This document shows, in pieces, positions 38,093-47,252 of a stretch of DNA of 64,000 nt. The DNA lies in NCBI RefSeq assembly GCF_001815865.1, contig NZ_KV822195.1, positions 368,996 through 432,995 on the forward strand, written 5' to 3'. A model generated the notes under the pieces. That model was given only the letters and a program-made list of their open reading frames with translations, ran no database searches and was not told the DNA's origin. The stretch comes from Abiotrophia sp. HMSC24B09. GTDB taxonomy: Bacteria > Bacillota > Bacilli > Lactobacillales > Aerococcaceae. Position numbers and translations under genes: made by a program. How positions within the stretch are numbered: the first letter of the stretch is position 1; each line of letters starts with the position of its first letter.

Positions 38093-39121
38093 GTGATTAA
38101 TCGCGTCTATCAATTACTTCGCCCATACTTCTTCTCAGTTAAGTATGAAGATGTGTCGACAGACTTGGCTAAGCCAGTCGTGGTGCGTCCTAATTATATG
38201 GCCCTCTGCCATGCAGATCAACGCTATTACCAAGGTAAGCGTGCAGCCAAAGTACTTAAGCAAAAACTACCAATGGCCTTGATTCATGAGTGTTGCGGCA
38301 TCGTCGTACGTGACGAAACCGGCACCTATCAAGTAGGGGACAAGGTCGTCATGATTCCCAATCAGCCACCGCAAGGTTTTGACCATTCGGGTGAGTTCTA
38401 TGAGAACTATGTGGAAGGAACTCACTTCCTATCCAGTGGTTACGATGGTTTCATGCAGGAATTTGTGCATTTACCATTAGACCGCGTTGTGGGCTATCAT
38501 AGCATTCCAGATGTGGTAGCGGCGATGACCGAGTTTGTCTCGGTGGCGGCGCACGGGGCCCGTCGTTTTGACTCTATGGCCTTATCCAAGCGTGACCGAA
38601 TCGTGGTCTGGGGATCAGGTTCGCTAGCCTTTGTCCAAGCTACCGTCTTAAGAGCTAAGTTTCCAGATGCTACGATTATTGTAGTAGGTAAAAACCACGA
38701 TAAATTAAGACTTTTCAGCTTTGTAGATGAAGTCTATGAATTGCAAGATATTCCGGAAGATTTCAGCTTCGACCATGCTTTTGAGTGTGTGGGTGGCGAT
38801 GCCAGTCAGGAAGCCATTCGTGACATTATTAAGTATATTAAACCTCAAGGAACGCTGATTTTAATGGGGGTTTCCGAGACGGAAGTGCCAGTCAATACCC
38901 GTGATGTCTTAGAAAAAGGGCTGACCTTAGTAGGTTCTTCTCGCTCAGGGCGTGAGGACTTCCAATTAGCTGTGGCCTTGATGGAAAACCCACAAGTCTC
39001 CTCAAGACTGCGGATGATTATCCACCAAGTAGGGGATTTAGAGGATGTCAAGGATATCTATCAATTCTTCGAAGAAGACCGTAAGACACCATTTAAAACG
39101 GTGGCTAAGTGGAATATCTAA
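38093..39121 (+). CDS. tarJ: ribulose-5-phosphate reductase (TarJ)
   Basis: Zinc-type alcohol dehydrogenase (342 aa) that reduces ribulose-5-P to ribitol-5-P with NADPH. It has a GxGSLA nucleotide fold (VVWGSGSLAFVQATVL), CHADQRYY and HECCGIVV. The GTG at 38093, one base after the tarI stop, gives an N-terminus (VINRVYQLLRP) like that of pneumococcal TarJ; the frame upstream is inside tarI. GGGAGAG in the tarI tail is the ribosome binding site. Confidence 0.9.
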   Translation: MINRVYQLLRPYFFSVKYEDVSTDLAKPVVVRPNYMALCHADQRYYQGKRAAKVLKQKLPMALIHECCGIVVRDETGTYQVGDKVVMIPNQPPQGFDHSGEFYENYVEGTHFLSSGYDGFMQEFVHLPLDRVVGYHSIPDVVAAMTEFVSVAAHGARRFDSMALSKRDRIVVWGSGSLAFVQATVLRAKFPDATIIVVGKNHDKLRLFSFVDEVYELQDIPEDFSFDHAFECVGGDASQEAIRDIIKYIKPQGTLILMGVSETEVPVNTRDVLEKGLTLVGSSRSGREDFQLAVALMENPQVSSRLRMIIHQVGDLEDVKDIYQFFEEDRKTPFKTVAKWNI

Positions 39122-39148
39122 TGTTCAATTAAAAGAAGGAGGGGTTAG

Positions 39149-39985
39149 ATGGAACCCATTCAAGCCAAAAGCCTAGAAATGGCCCAATACTTTGTTGCCT
39201 TCTGCCAGAAGCATAATCTTTTATGCTACTTGTGTGGTGGTGGAGCGATTGGGGCTTTGCGTCATCAGGGCTTTATTCCATGGGATGATGATTTAGACTT
39301 TTTTATGCCAAGGGAAGACTATGAACGTTTGGCAGAACTCTGGCCCAAAGAGGCAGATTCGCGTTATTTTCTGTCGCGGTCTCATGAGGGCTATGTCGAC
39401 CGTAACCTCTTCATCACGATTCGTGACCGCCAGACAACTTGCCTCAAGCCTTATCAAGCTGACTTAGACTTGCCACATGGTCTGGCCTTAGATGTACTGC
39501 CTTTGGACTATGCACCGGCCTCAGCCTGGAAACGTAAGACCCAGAAGGTCTGGGCCTTAATCTATTCGCTCTTTTGCGCTCAAACCGTGCCTGAAAAGCA
39601 TGGGGGCCTTTTGGCCTGGGGCAGTCGAGTGCTGCTAGGTCTAGTCCCAAGTTCTAAACTCCGTTATAAGATCTGGTCACTCGCTCATAAAAAGATGACT
39701 AAGATCACTCGCCAAGAGGCGGCTTACCGTATTGAGTTGTGTTCCGGTCCTTACTATATGAGCAAACTCTATCCAATCGAGGCCTTTGATCAAGCTGTCT
39801 TCAAGCCTTTTGAAGGGACGGAAATGCCCATTCCAGCAGGTTATGATGCCTATTTGAGTGAGGCATTTGGCGACTATATGACGCCACCGCCTAGTCAGAA
39901 TCAAAAGCCACATCACGATGCTTTATTGCTGGATTTGGAGCGACCTTATACTGATTATGACCTCAAGACCGGTCAGCTGAAGTAG
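39149..39985 (+). CDS. licD: LicD family phosphocholine transferase
   Basis: Transfers phosphocholine from CDP-choline to teichoic acid sugars. The 278-aa protein has the LicD signature: CGGGAIGALRHQGFIPWDDD with the DLDF metal site and the PREDYERL helix. The C-terminal part is typical (GYDAYLSEAFGDYM). AGAAGGAGGGG precedes the ATG. A single licD is visible, whereas pneumococcus has two or three; others may lie elsewhere. Confidence 0.92.
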   Translation: MEPIQAKSLEMAQYFVAFCQKHNLLCYLCGGGAIGALRHQGFIPWDDDLDFFMPREDYERLAELWPKEADSRYFLSRSHEGYVDRNLFITIRDRQTTCLKPYQADLDLPHGLALDVLPLDYAPASAWKRKTQKVWALIYSLFCAQTVPEKHGGLLAWGSRVLLGLVPSSKLRYKIWSLAHKKMTKITRQEAAYRIELCSGPYYMSKLYPIEAFDQAVFKPFEGTEMPIPAGYDAYLSEAFGDYMTPPPSQNQKPHHDALLLDLERPYTDYDLKTGQLK

Positions 39986-40032
39986 GGGGAACTCTCTAAC
40001 TTAGCTATAGATTAACAGTTTTTAGCCAAATC

Positions 40033-40059
40033 AAGGCTGGCCAGAGGGTCAGCCTTTTT
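40033..40059 (+). terminator. terminator after licD
   Basis: AAGGCTGGCC pairs with GGGTCAGCCTT (one bulge) around AGA, followed by TTTTT. Confidence 0.82.
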
Positions 40060-40078
40060 ATGAGAAAGGATGATGTGA

Positions 40079-41791
40079 GTGTTACGCGATTTTTTTGCCT
40101 ATTATAAGCCTTATAAGAAGCTCTTCATGATTGACTTTGGCTGCGCCGTAATTTCGGCTATGTTAGAGTTAACTTTTCCATTTGTTGTCAATCGGGTCAT
40201 TGACACCATCTTACCAACAGGCCATTATCAGACGGTTATTTGGGTCTGCCTCTTGTTACTTGCCTTTTATCTCTTCAACATGGTGATGAAGTACATTGTA
40301 GTCTATCTGGGGCATAAGTTGGGTATTACCATTGAGACCGATATGCGACGTCAGCTTTTCCAATACTTCCAAAGTCAGTCCTTTGAGTATTTTGATAATA
40401 AGCAGACGGGGGAGCTCATGTCGCGACTAACCAGTGACTTGTTCGAAATCGGGGAGCTAGCCCATCATGGGCCTGAAGATTTATTCATTACCCTGATGAG
40501 TTTGGTGGGGGCTTTTTGGCTTATGCTGCAGGTCCATGAGCAATTAGCCATTGGGACAGTGATTCTGGTGCCAATCTTGGGAGTTGCGCTGGCTATCTTT
40601 AATAAGAAGATGGGACGTATTAATAGCCAAGTCTATCGTCAATTGGGAGAATTTAATGCCGGCTTATCCAACAGCCTCAGTGGCATCCGAGTTGTCAAGG
40701 CATTCGCCAATGAAGCCCATGAAGAAGAACGTTTTGAAGGACTTATTCAAGACTATCGCGAGAATAAACTTAAATTCTATCGAACCATGGCGGCTTCTAG
40801 TGCCTTTAACTATGTCTTAATGCGTATTATCACCTTAATTGCCTTGGTATCCGGGGCTTATTTCACCCTCAAAGGGGAGCTAACGACAGGCCAATTGGTA
40901 GGTTTTGTTCTTTTAGCTAATACCTTTGTTAAGCCGATTGAAAGTATTAATATCATGATTGAAACCTATCCCAAGGGTTTTGCCGGCTTCAAACGTTTCA
41001 GACAAGAGCTAGCTAAACCGGTGGCGGTTCAGGACCTGCCTGATGCCCAGCCAGCCCCACACTTCCAAGGACAAATTGATTATCGTAATGTAGAACTTGC
41101 CTATGAAGAGGGGCGTCCCGTTATTTCTCAATTAAACCTGTCCATTGCGCCCGGGGAGAGCGTGGCTTTAGTCGGTCCAAGTGGAGCAGGTAAGTCCAGT
41201 ATGGTCAATCTCCTGCCGCGTTTTTATGATGTCACGTCGGGTCAAGTCTTGATAGATGGCAAGGACATTCGGGAATACACCTTGTCATCGCTCAGACAGC
41301 AGATAGGGATTGTTCAACAGGATGTTTTCTTGTTCGATGGGACTATTCGGGAGAATGTCCTCTATGGTCGTTTAGATGCTAGTGAGGCTGAGGTGGAAGA
41401 GGCCATTCGTGCGGCTAAACTAGATCAAGTCATCGAGCAATTACCTGATGGCTTGGATACTGCCATTGGGGAACGAGGTGTTCGCTTATCTGGTGGGCAA
41501 AAACAACGTTTGTCGATTGCGAGAATCTTCCTCAAGAATCCTTCCATACTAATCTTAGATGAGGCAACTAGCGCCTTAGATACGAAAACCGAGCAGTATA
41601 TCCAACAGTCCTTTGATCAATTAGCCAAAGGTCGGACCAGTCTCGTGATTGCCCATCGCTTAGCTACCATTCAGCATGTAGATCGTATTGTGGTGGTGAC
41701 TGAGGAGGGCGTGGTAGAATCCGGTAGCCACCAAGAACTATTGGCTTTAGATGGTCATTATGCGGCCCTTTATCGGGCCCAGTTCGCCTAA
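40079..41791 (+). CDS. ABC exporter, fused permease/ATPase
   Basis: Half-size ABC exporter (570 aa) of the lipid/drug type (MsbA/YknV-like). It has six membrane helices in residues 1-310 and an ATPase domain with Walker A GPSGAGKSS, Q-loop IVQQDVFLFD, signature RLSGGQKQRL and Walker B ILILDEATSALD, then the H-loop AHRLATIQ. It starts with GTG 40079 (AAAGGATGATGTGA upstream). It acts as a dimer; whether it is a homodimer is unknown because no partner gene is adjacent. The substrate is unknown, and its place right after the teichoic acid genes is only suggestive. Confidence 0.88.
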   Translation: MLRDFFAYYKPYKKLFMIDFGCAVISAMLELTFPFVVNRVIDTILPTGHYQTVIWVCLLLLAFYLFNMVMKYIVVYLGHKLGITIETDMRRQLFQYFQSQSFEYFDNKQTGELMSRLTSDLFEIGELAHHGPEDLFITLMSLVGAFWLMLQVHEQLAIGTVILVPILGVALAIFNKKMGRINSQVYRQLGEFNAGLSNSLSGIRVVKAFANEAHEEERFEGLIQDYRENKLKFYRTMAASSAFNYVLMRIITLIALVSGAYFTLKGELTTGQLVGFVLLANTFVKPIESINIMIETYPKGFAGFKRFRQELAKPVAVQDLPDAQPAPHFQGQIDYRNVELAYEEGRPVISQLNLSIAPGESVALVGPSGAGKSSMVNLLPRFYDVTSGQVLIDGKDIREYTLSSLRQQIGIVQQDVFLFDGTIRENVLYGRLDASEAEVEEAIRAAKLDQVIEQLPDGLDTAIGERGVRLSGGQKQRLSIARIFLKNPSILILDEATSALDTKTEQYIQQSFDQLAKGRTSLVIAHRLATIQHVDRIVVVTEEGVVESGSHQELLALDGHYAALYRAQFA

Positions 41792-41801
41792 ATAATAGGG
41801 C

Positions 41802-41831
41802 TTAGACTTAGTCAGCCAAATTTGCTATAAT
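41802..41831 (+). promoter_or_regulatory. possible promoter of the ABC-F gene
   Basis: TTAGAC and extended TGCTATAAT with an 18-base spacing, 30 bases before the start. Confidence 0.45.
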
Positions 41832-41860
41832 AAACAGAGTTACAATGAGGGAATGATGAC

Positions 41861-43735
41861 ATGAAGACCTTAGCAGTCACAGGATTAGAGAAAACCTATG
41901 GGACCAAAACCTTGTTGGCAGGCATCGACTTTGCCATTCGGACAGGGGATAGAATTGGCTTGATTGGACCTAACGGGACCGGTAAAAGTTCCTTCTTGAA
42001 GGTGCTAGCTGACCAAACCGACTATGACCAAGGGACGATTGACAAGCCAAAGGGTTATCACATAGCTTATTTGGCGCAGAATCCAGATTTAGATCCCAAC
42101 CAGACTATTTTAGATACGGTCTTTGCGGGAGATACGCCAGAATTGAAACTCTTGCATGACTATGAGGTGGCCAATCTAGCCTTGTTGTCAGATCCTGACA
42201 ATAGCCAGCTACAGGAAGCCTTTCAAACCATTACAGAAGCCATGAACCAAGCAGATGCTTGGCAGATTGAAGTCAAAGCTAAGACCGTCCTGACTCAATT
42301 AGGCCTTGTCAATCTCAATAAACGAGTGGGAGATTGTTCGGGCGGGGAGCAGAAAAGAATTGGGATTGCCCAGGTCCTCATTGCTGAACCCGATTTGCTT
42401 ATCTTAGATGAGCCGACTAACCATCTGGATATCAATTCTGTGCAGTGGTTAGAAAAATACCTTGCTTCCTACAAAGGCGCACTACTCTTAGTCACCCATG
42501 ATCGTTATTTCTTGGAACGAACCGTTAATAAGATTGTCGAGTTAAGACACGGGCGTTTCCGCGAATATAGTGGCAACTACCAAGCTTATTTAGAGAAAAA
42601 GGCAACTGAACTCGCGCTTGAAGAAAGAATGCAAGACAAGCAAGACAAGCTCTATCAAGCCGAACTGGCTTGGATGCGAAAGGGCGCCAAGGCTAGAACG
42701 ACTAAACAGCAAGCCCGAATCGAGCGATTCGACCAATTAAAGGGAGAAATTGCTTCTCGCCAAGATAGCCAAGAGACCTCTGGCTTTGAATTTGATCAAC
42801 AACGAATTGGCAATCAGGTTATAGAGTTGGAACAGGCGCGTATTGAAGTGGGGCAGCAAGTTGTCGTTCAAGACTATACTAAGCACTTCACCAAAGGCGA
42901 ACGTATTGGGCTGATTGGTGCTAATGGGGTCGGCAAGACCACTTTCCTTAATACTTTGGCAGGCTATCATAACTTAGCGGCCGGGACTTTGAAGCTAGGC
43001 CAGACGGTTCGGCTAGCCTACTATCGCCAATTAGATCAAGATTTGCCGGGAGATATGCGGATTTTAGCCTATCTGACACAAATCGCCGATAACTTTGTCA
43101 GTCCTGATGGACGCACCAAAAGTGCAGCTCAGATGTTAGAGCAATTCAATTTCCCTCGGGTTAGTCATGGCTCTAGCATTTCCAGCCTGTCAGGGGGAGA
43201 AAAACGTCGGTTATATTTACTATCGCTCTTGATTCAGGAACCCAACGTCCTCTTCTTAGACGAGCCGACTAACGACCTAGATATTGATACCCTAACTGTC
43301 CTAGATGATTACTTAGCTCAATTTGAAGGGCTTGTCGTCGTGGTGTCTCACGACCGTTATTTCTTAGATAAGACAGTAGACCAGTACCTGATTTTAGAGG
43401 GGCAAGGGGCATATACCACCTATTGGGGCAGTTATTCTGACTACCTTGCCAAGGAGCAGACAGCCCCTGAAAAAGAAAAGGTAGCGCCCGCTCCAAGCAT
43501 TAAACCAAAACGTGAACAGAAAAAGTTAAGCTATGAAGAGAAGAAGGAATGGGCAGGTATTGAAGCGGCAATTGAAACCGCTGAGAACCGTCTCAATCAG
43601 ATTCAGGAAGACATGGAGGCCAACAGTCAAGATGCTGGCCAATTAATGAGTCTTCAAGAAGAATTGGAAGCGACCGAAGCCCATCTCTATCATCTTTATG
43701 AGCGATATGACTATTTAAGTGAATTGGCGCCATAA
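41861..43735 (+). CDS. uup: ABC-F ATPase, Uup-like
   Basis: Soluble tandem ABC protein (624 aa) acting on ribosomes or DNA intermediates rather than in transport. It has Walker A GPNGTGKSS and GANGVGKTT, signatures CSGGEQKR and LSGGEKRR, and Walker B pairs LLILDEPTNHLD and VLFLDEPTNDLD. A linker coiled coil (about 240-300) separates the halves, and a C-terminal coiled coil (about 555-620) follows a Lys/Pro-rich stretch, as in Uup. GAGGGAATGATGAC precedes the ATG. Confidence 0.88.
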   Translation: MKTLAVTGLEKTYGTKTLLAGIDFAIRTGDRIGLIGPNGTGKSSFLKVLADQTDYDQGTIDKPKGYHIAYLAQNPDLDPNQTILDTVFAGDTPELKLLHDYEVANLALLSDPDNSQLQEAFQTITEAMNQADAWQIEVKAKTVLTQLGLVNLNKRVGDCSGGEQKRIGIAQVLIAEPDLLILDEPTNHLDINSVQWLEKYLASYKGALLLVTHDRYFLERTVNKIVELRHGRFREYSGNYQAYLEKKATELALEERMQDKQDKLYQAELAWMRKGAKARTTKQQARIERFDQLKGEIASRQDSQETSGFEFDQQRIGNQVIELEQARIEVGQQVVVQDYTKHFTKGERIGLIGANGVGKTTFLNTLAGYHNLAAGTLKLGQTVRLAYYRQLDQDLPGDMRILAYLTQIADNFVSPDGRTKSAAQMLEQFNFPRVSHGSSISSLSGGEKRRLYLLSLLIQEPNVLFLDEPTNDLDIDTLTVLDDYLAQFEGLVVVVSHDRYFLDKTVDQYLILEGQGAYTTYWGSYSDYLAKEQTAPEKEKVAPAPSIKPKREQKKLSYEEKKEWAGIEAAIETAENRLNQIQEDMEANSQDAGQLMSLQEELEATEAHLYHLYERYDYLSELAP

Positions 43736-43772
43736 GACGCCGTAAGAGAAAAGGCAAGCAAAGGAGAAGCAT

Positions 43773-44714
43773 ATGCAACAATATCAAGAATTAGTCAAAA
43801 AAATCCTAGCAGAGGGTCATGTTAAAACTGACCGTACTGGGGTTGGGACCAAAAGTATTTTTGGTTATCAGATGCGTTTTGATTTGAGCCAAGGCTTTCC
43901 CATGGTGACGACTAAACGTGTACCCTTTGGCTTGATTAAGAGCGAATTACTCTGGTTTTTACGTGGTGATACCAATGTCCGCTACTTACTAGAACACAAT
44001 AATCACATTTGGGACGAGTGGGCCTTCAAACGCTATGTGGAGTCTCCTGACTATCATGGCCCTGATATGACTGATTTTGGTTTGCGTGCAGTCGCTGATC
44101 CAGACTTTAATGAAATCTACCAGCAGGAATTAGCAGCCTTTAATGAGCGAGTTTTGACTGATGATGACTTTGCTGAACGCTACGGCAATTTAGGCAATGT
44201 CTACGGTGCTCAATGGCGCTCTTGGCCTCTCCGAAATGGTGAGACTTTGGACCAAATTAGCCAGCTCATTGACATGATTAAGCATTCTCCTGATTCTAGA
44301 CGCCTAATTGTGTCAGCCTGGAACCCTGAGGATGTGCCTAGTATGGCTTTGCCACCTTGTCACACACTCTTCCAGTTTTATGTGCATGATGGCAAGTTAT
44401 CCTGCCAGCTCTACCAACGTAGTGCTGATGTTTTCTTAGGTGTGCCTTTTAACATTGCTTCCTATGCGCTCTTAACCCATTTGATTGCCAAAGAATGTGG
44501 TCTAGAGGTGGGGGACTTTGTGCATACCTTGGGGGATGCTCATCTCTATCTCAATCATTTGGAGGCGGCGGAGACCCTCTTGAGCCGAGAGCCTAAACTA
44601 CTGCCACAATTGGAAATTGACGATTTCGAGCAATTTGATCAAGTCTCTACTGACCAAATTCGACTACAAGGCTATGAGCCTTGGCCAACCATTAAGGCGC
44701 CGATTGCCGTCTAA
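43773..44714 (+). CDS. thyA: thymidylate synthase
   Basis: Methylates dUMP to dTMP with methylene-THF. The protein (313 aa) has the catalytic [12 protein letters not shown] (C196), [12 protein letters not shown], and the [16 protein letters not shown] dUMP site. It carries the roughly 50-residue insertion ([10 protein letters not shown]... region, about 90-140) known from Lactobacillus casei-type enzymes. AAAGGAGAAGC precedes the ATG. folA follows 32 bases later and regenerates the folate used here. Confidence 0.96.
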   Translation: MQQYQELVKKILAEGHVKTDRTGVGTKSIFGYQMRFDLSQGFPMVTTKRVPFGLIKSELLWFLRGDTNVRYLLEHNNHIWDEWAFKRYVESPDYHGPDMTDFGLRAVADPDFNEIYQQELAAFNERVLTDDDFAERYGNLGNVYGAQWRSWPLRNGETLDQISQLIDMIKHSPDSRRLIVSAWNPEDVPSMALPPCHTLFQFYVHDGKLSCQLYQRSADVFLGVPFNIASYALLTHLIAKECGLEVGDFVHTLGDAHLYLNHLEAAETLLSREPKLLPQLEIDDFEQFDQVSTDQIRLQGYEPWPTIKAPIAV

Positions 44715-44746
44715 AACATCCTTACATAGAAAGGAAGAAAAACACC

Positions 44747-45256
44747 ATGCTGACTCTTGTATATGCCCAAGACCAAGCGGGCGGGATTGGTTATCAAAAT
44801 CAACTGCCTTGGCACTTGCCCAATGACCTCAAGTTTTTTAAGCAAGTGACACTCGGTCATGCTATTTTGATGGGGCGCAGGACCTTTGAATCCATGGGCT
44901 GCCGTCTCTTACCAGGGCGAACTAGTTATGTCTTGACTCGCCAAGAAGACTATAAGTCCGAAATTGAAGGCCTACACCGTGTTCATGACTTAGAAGAAAT
45001 CAAAAGCTTGGCGCAAGATCAAGAAGTCATGGTCATCGGGGGCGCAGAAATTTTTGCTGCCATATTGCCTTTAGCAGACCGAGTTATTCGTACGCAGATT
45101 AAGGCAACTTTTCCGGCAGATACCTTCGTCGCTGACCTAGATCAAGACCAGTGGCAATGTGTAGAAATTCAAGAAGGACTCGTTGATGATAAAAATCAAT
45201 ATGCTCACCAATTTGAATGGTGGGTCCGTCGCTCCAAGGAGGGAAAATCATGCTAG
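44747..45256 (+). CDS. folA: dihydrofolate reductase
   Basis: Reduces dihydrofolate to THF with NADPH. The protein (169 aa) has YAQDQAGGIGYQNQLPWHLPNDL (active-site part WHLPND), ILMGRRTFESMG and VIGGAEIFAAIL. It overlaps the next gene by seven bases. Pairing with thyA is the standard arrangement. Confidence 0.95.
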   Translation: MLTLVYAQDQAGGIGYQNQLPWHLPNDLKFFKQVTLGHAILMGRRTFESMGCRLLPGRTSYVLTRQEDYKSEIEGLHRVHDLEEIKSLAQDQEVMVIGGAEIFAAILPLADRVIRTQIKATFPADTFVADLDQDQWQCVEIQEGLVDDKNQYAHQFEWWVRRSKEGKSC

Positions 45257-46200
45257 GTTATCTTAATACACCAGTTTTTGCCAGCCATCATATTCCGGTT
45301 GGTTGTGGACATACCTTATATGTGGAAGAAGCAGGCAACCCTCAAGGTTGTCCAGTAGTCTTCTTGCACGGTGGTCCTGGTGGGCAGGTTGGGGAGTCGT
45401 CCCGGCGTTTCTTCGATCCTGAATTTTACCGGATTGTGCTAGTTGATCAACGTGGTTGTGGCAAAAGTCAGCCCTTCCTATCCCTTGAGGCGAATACAGT
45501 CTTGGATAGTGTGGCTGACTTGGAGATTATTCGACAGACACTCGACATTGAGGACTGGCATGTATTTGGAGGTAGCTATGGCTCGACCTTGGCTTTGACC
45601 TATGCCATTCATCATGCAGAGCGGGTTAAGAGCTTGATACTGCGCGGAATTTTCTTGGGGCGCCAAGAAGATTCTGATTGGCTCTTCCAGTTTGGCGCTA
45701 GCGAGTTCTACCCTGAAGCCTTTGCCTTGTTTAGAGATTTTATCCCCCAAGAGGAACAAGGTGATTTAGTAGCAGCCTACTATCGCCGGATGATTGGGGG
45801 TGATCAGGACCTAGCAGAAGAAGCCATGAAACGTTGGAGTGCCTGGGAAGGTTCCGTTATTACACTCCGACCAAATTTCCCTGCTCCAGATGCAGAGCTA
45901 GCGCCAGTTGACCGCTCTCTCGGCCTGCTAGAAGCCCATTATTTTGCTAACAAAATGTTCTGGGGTGAAGATAACTACATCCTTAATCGTGCTCATCTAC
46001 TCAAGGAGATTCCTATGTCAATTTTCCATGGCCGTTATGATGTCGATTGCCGTCCGAGTGGGGCCTATGCCTTAGCACAGGCTTGTCCTCATGCTAAGTT
46101 CCAAATTGTCGAAGAAGCAGGCCATTCGCCTCAGGATGCGCCACTCTTTGAGGCCTTACTAGGGGCAATGGAAGCTATTAAACAAGTCCAAATGTCATAG
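45250..46200 (+). CDS. pip: proline iminopeptidase family alpha/beta hydrolase (S33)
   Basis: Cytosolic peptidase (316 aa) expected to release N-terminal proline from peptides. It has HGGPGG oxyanion loop, DQRGCGKS, nucleophile elbow GGSYGS (S109), and the catalytic Asp/His near the end (YDVDCRP, AGHSPQD). The elbow is GGSYGS rather than the GGSWGS usual in Pip. The start is ATG 45250 (GGAGGG upstream), inside the folA tail. Confidence 0.85.
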   Translation: MLGYLNTPVFASHHIPVGCGHTLYVEEAGNPQGCPVVFLHGGPGGQVGESSRRFFDPEFYRIVLVDQRGCGKSQPFLSLEANTVLDSVADLEIIRQTLDIEDWHVFGGSYGSTLALTYAIHHAERVKSLILRGIFLGRQEDSDWLFQFGASEFYPEAFALFRDFIPQEEQGDLVAAYYRRMIGGDQDLAEEAMKRWSAWEGSVITLRPNFPAPDAELAPVDRSLGLLEAHYFANKMFWGEDNYILNRAHLLKEIPMSIFHGRYDVDCRPSGAYALAQACPHAKFQIVEEAGHSPQDAPLFEALLGAMEAIKQVQMS

Positions 46201-46207
46201 AGAGCTA

Positions 46208-46234
46208 AACGACCTTATAACAGGTCGTTTTTTT
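46208..46234 (+). terminator. terminator after pip
   Basis: AACGACCT and AGGTCGTT with loop TATAAC, then a run of T. Confidence 0.88.
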
Positions 46235-46379
46235 GTATTAGTAGATCGTTCGTTCGGCATTATAATAAGTAATTCCTTAGTAGAACTAATTCTCTTTTAT
46301 TTAGAAAGGGTATTCTTTCTTACTACAATAGGGTATGATAGTCTTATCAAGAAATCTATCGACAAAGGCGGGAAAGTAA

Positions 46380-47252
46380 ATGAAGAAGAATTGGAAGAAG
46401 TTAGCAGTCCTCACTCTACTAGGAGCTCAAGTAGCCACTGTTTCATTAACTAGCTATTCTGTATTAGCTGAGGAGTCAAGCTCTGCTTAATCAGTAGATT
46501 TAAGTGCTGAGACTGAGGCTTACAAGAAGTTTGTTAGTGCAGAAATTGACCAGCTTCTAAAAGATACTGAAAACTTTGCTAAGCTAATTCAAGAGGGTAA
46601 GTTGGATGAAGCTAAGAAAGTTTATCCATTGATTCGTAAGGCCTATGAGCGGTCAGAACCTATCGCTGAGCTTTTTGCAGAATCTGATGTTAAAATTGAC
46701 TACCGTCTAGCAGACTATGTAGAGGATAATCAAACTGAAGAAGGTTGGTCTGGATTCCACAAAATTGAACAAATCCTGTGGGAAGAGGGCAAGACTGAGC
46801 CTGCAGTGTCCTATGCAAAGCAGCTAGTAGATGATATTAAGGAGCTTAAGGCCAAAGTCGCGACAGTTGAGGTAACACCTGAAAACATGCTGACAGGCGC
46901 CGTGGACTTACTAAATGAGGTGGCTACTAGCAAGATCACCGGCGAAGAAGAAATCTATTCTCATACAGATCTCTATGATTTTGAAGCTAATATTGCGGGA
47001 GCCGAAAAGATTTTTAACATCTTTAAAGACAAAATTTCTGCTAAGGATTCTGAATTGGCCAAGAACCTAACTGAAAAATTCAAGGCAGTCAATAATCTCT
47101 TGGCTAGCCACAAAGTGGATGCTGACCACTACAAACTCTATACAGAATTAAACGAGAAAGAAACCAAGGCCCTAGCTGAGGCAGTCACTAAGTTAGGGGA
47201 ACCCCTATCGCAAATGGCCGTTATCTTGGAGGCTGATGAGAGTGGTCGCTAA
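46380..47252 (+). pseudogene. efeO: efeO/efeM iron-uptake protein with premature stop
   Basis: Extracytoplasmic EfeO-type (imelysin-like M75) component of the ferrous iron system. A 290-codon frame starts at ATG 46380 (GGCGGGAAAG upstream) with a clear signal peptide (MKKNWKKLAVLTLLGA, then VLAEE). Codon 37 is TAA (46488-46490), just after the signal peptide. The same frame then reads on intact with the metal motif GFHKIEQILW (HxxE) and SHTDLYDFEANIAGAE. A TTG at 46602 could restart translation, but the product would have no export signal. The lipobox position also looks altered: LTSY where LTSC would make a lipoprotein. Function is probably lost unless the stop is a sequencing error or is suppressed. 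Confidence 0.85.

Noticed and set aside
41861..43735. antibiotic-resistance ABC-F (Msr/Lsa/Vga type)
   Set aside because: The C-terminal coiled coil and linker fit the housekeeping Uup type; no resistance-type long interdomain linker is evident.
46261..46339. promoter candidates before efeO (TATAAT at 46261, TATGAT at 46334) and an AGAAAG/CTTTCT repeat
   Set aside because: No acceptable -35 at the right distance for either, and the repeat does not match the Fur consensus, so none is reported as a feature.
46602..47252. a functional cytosolic EfeO starting at TTG 46602
   Set aside because: The frame upstream is in phase with a signal peptide and only one TAA intervenes; a cytosolic start would remove the first helices of the domain.
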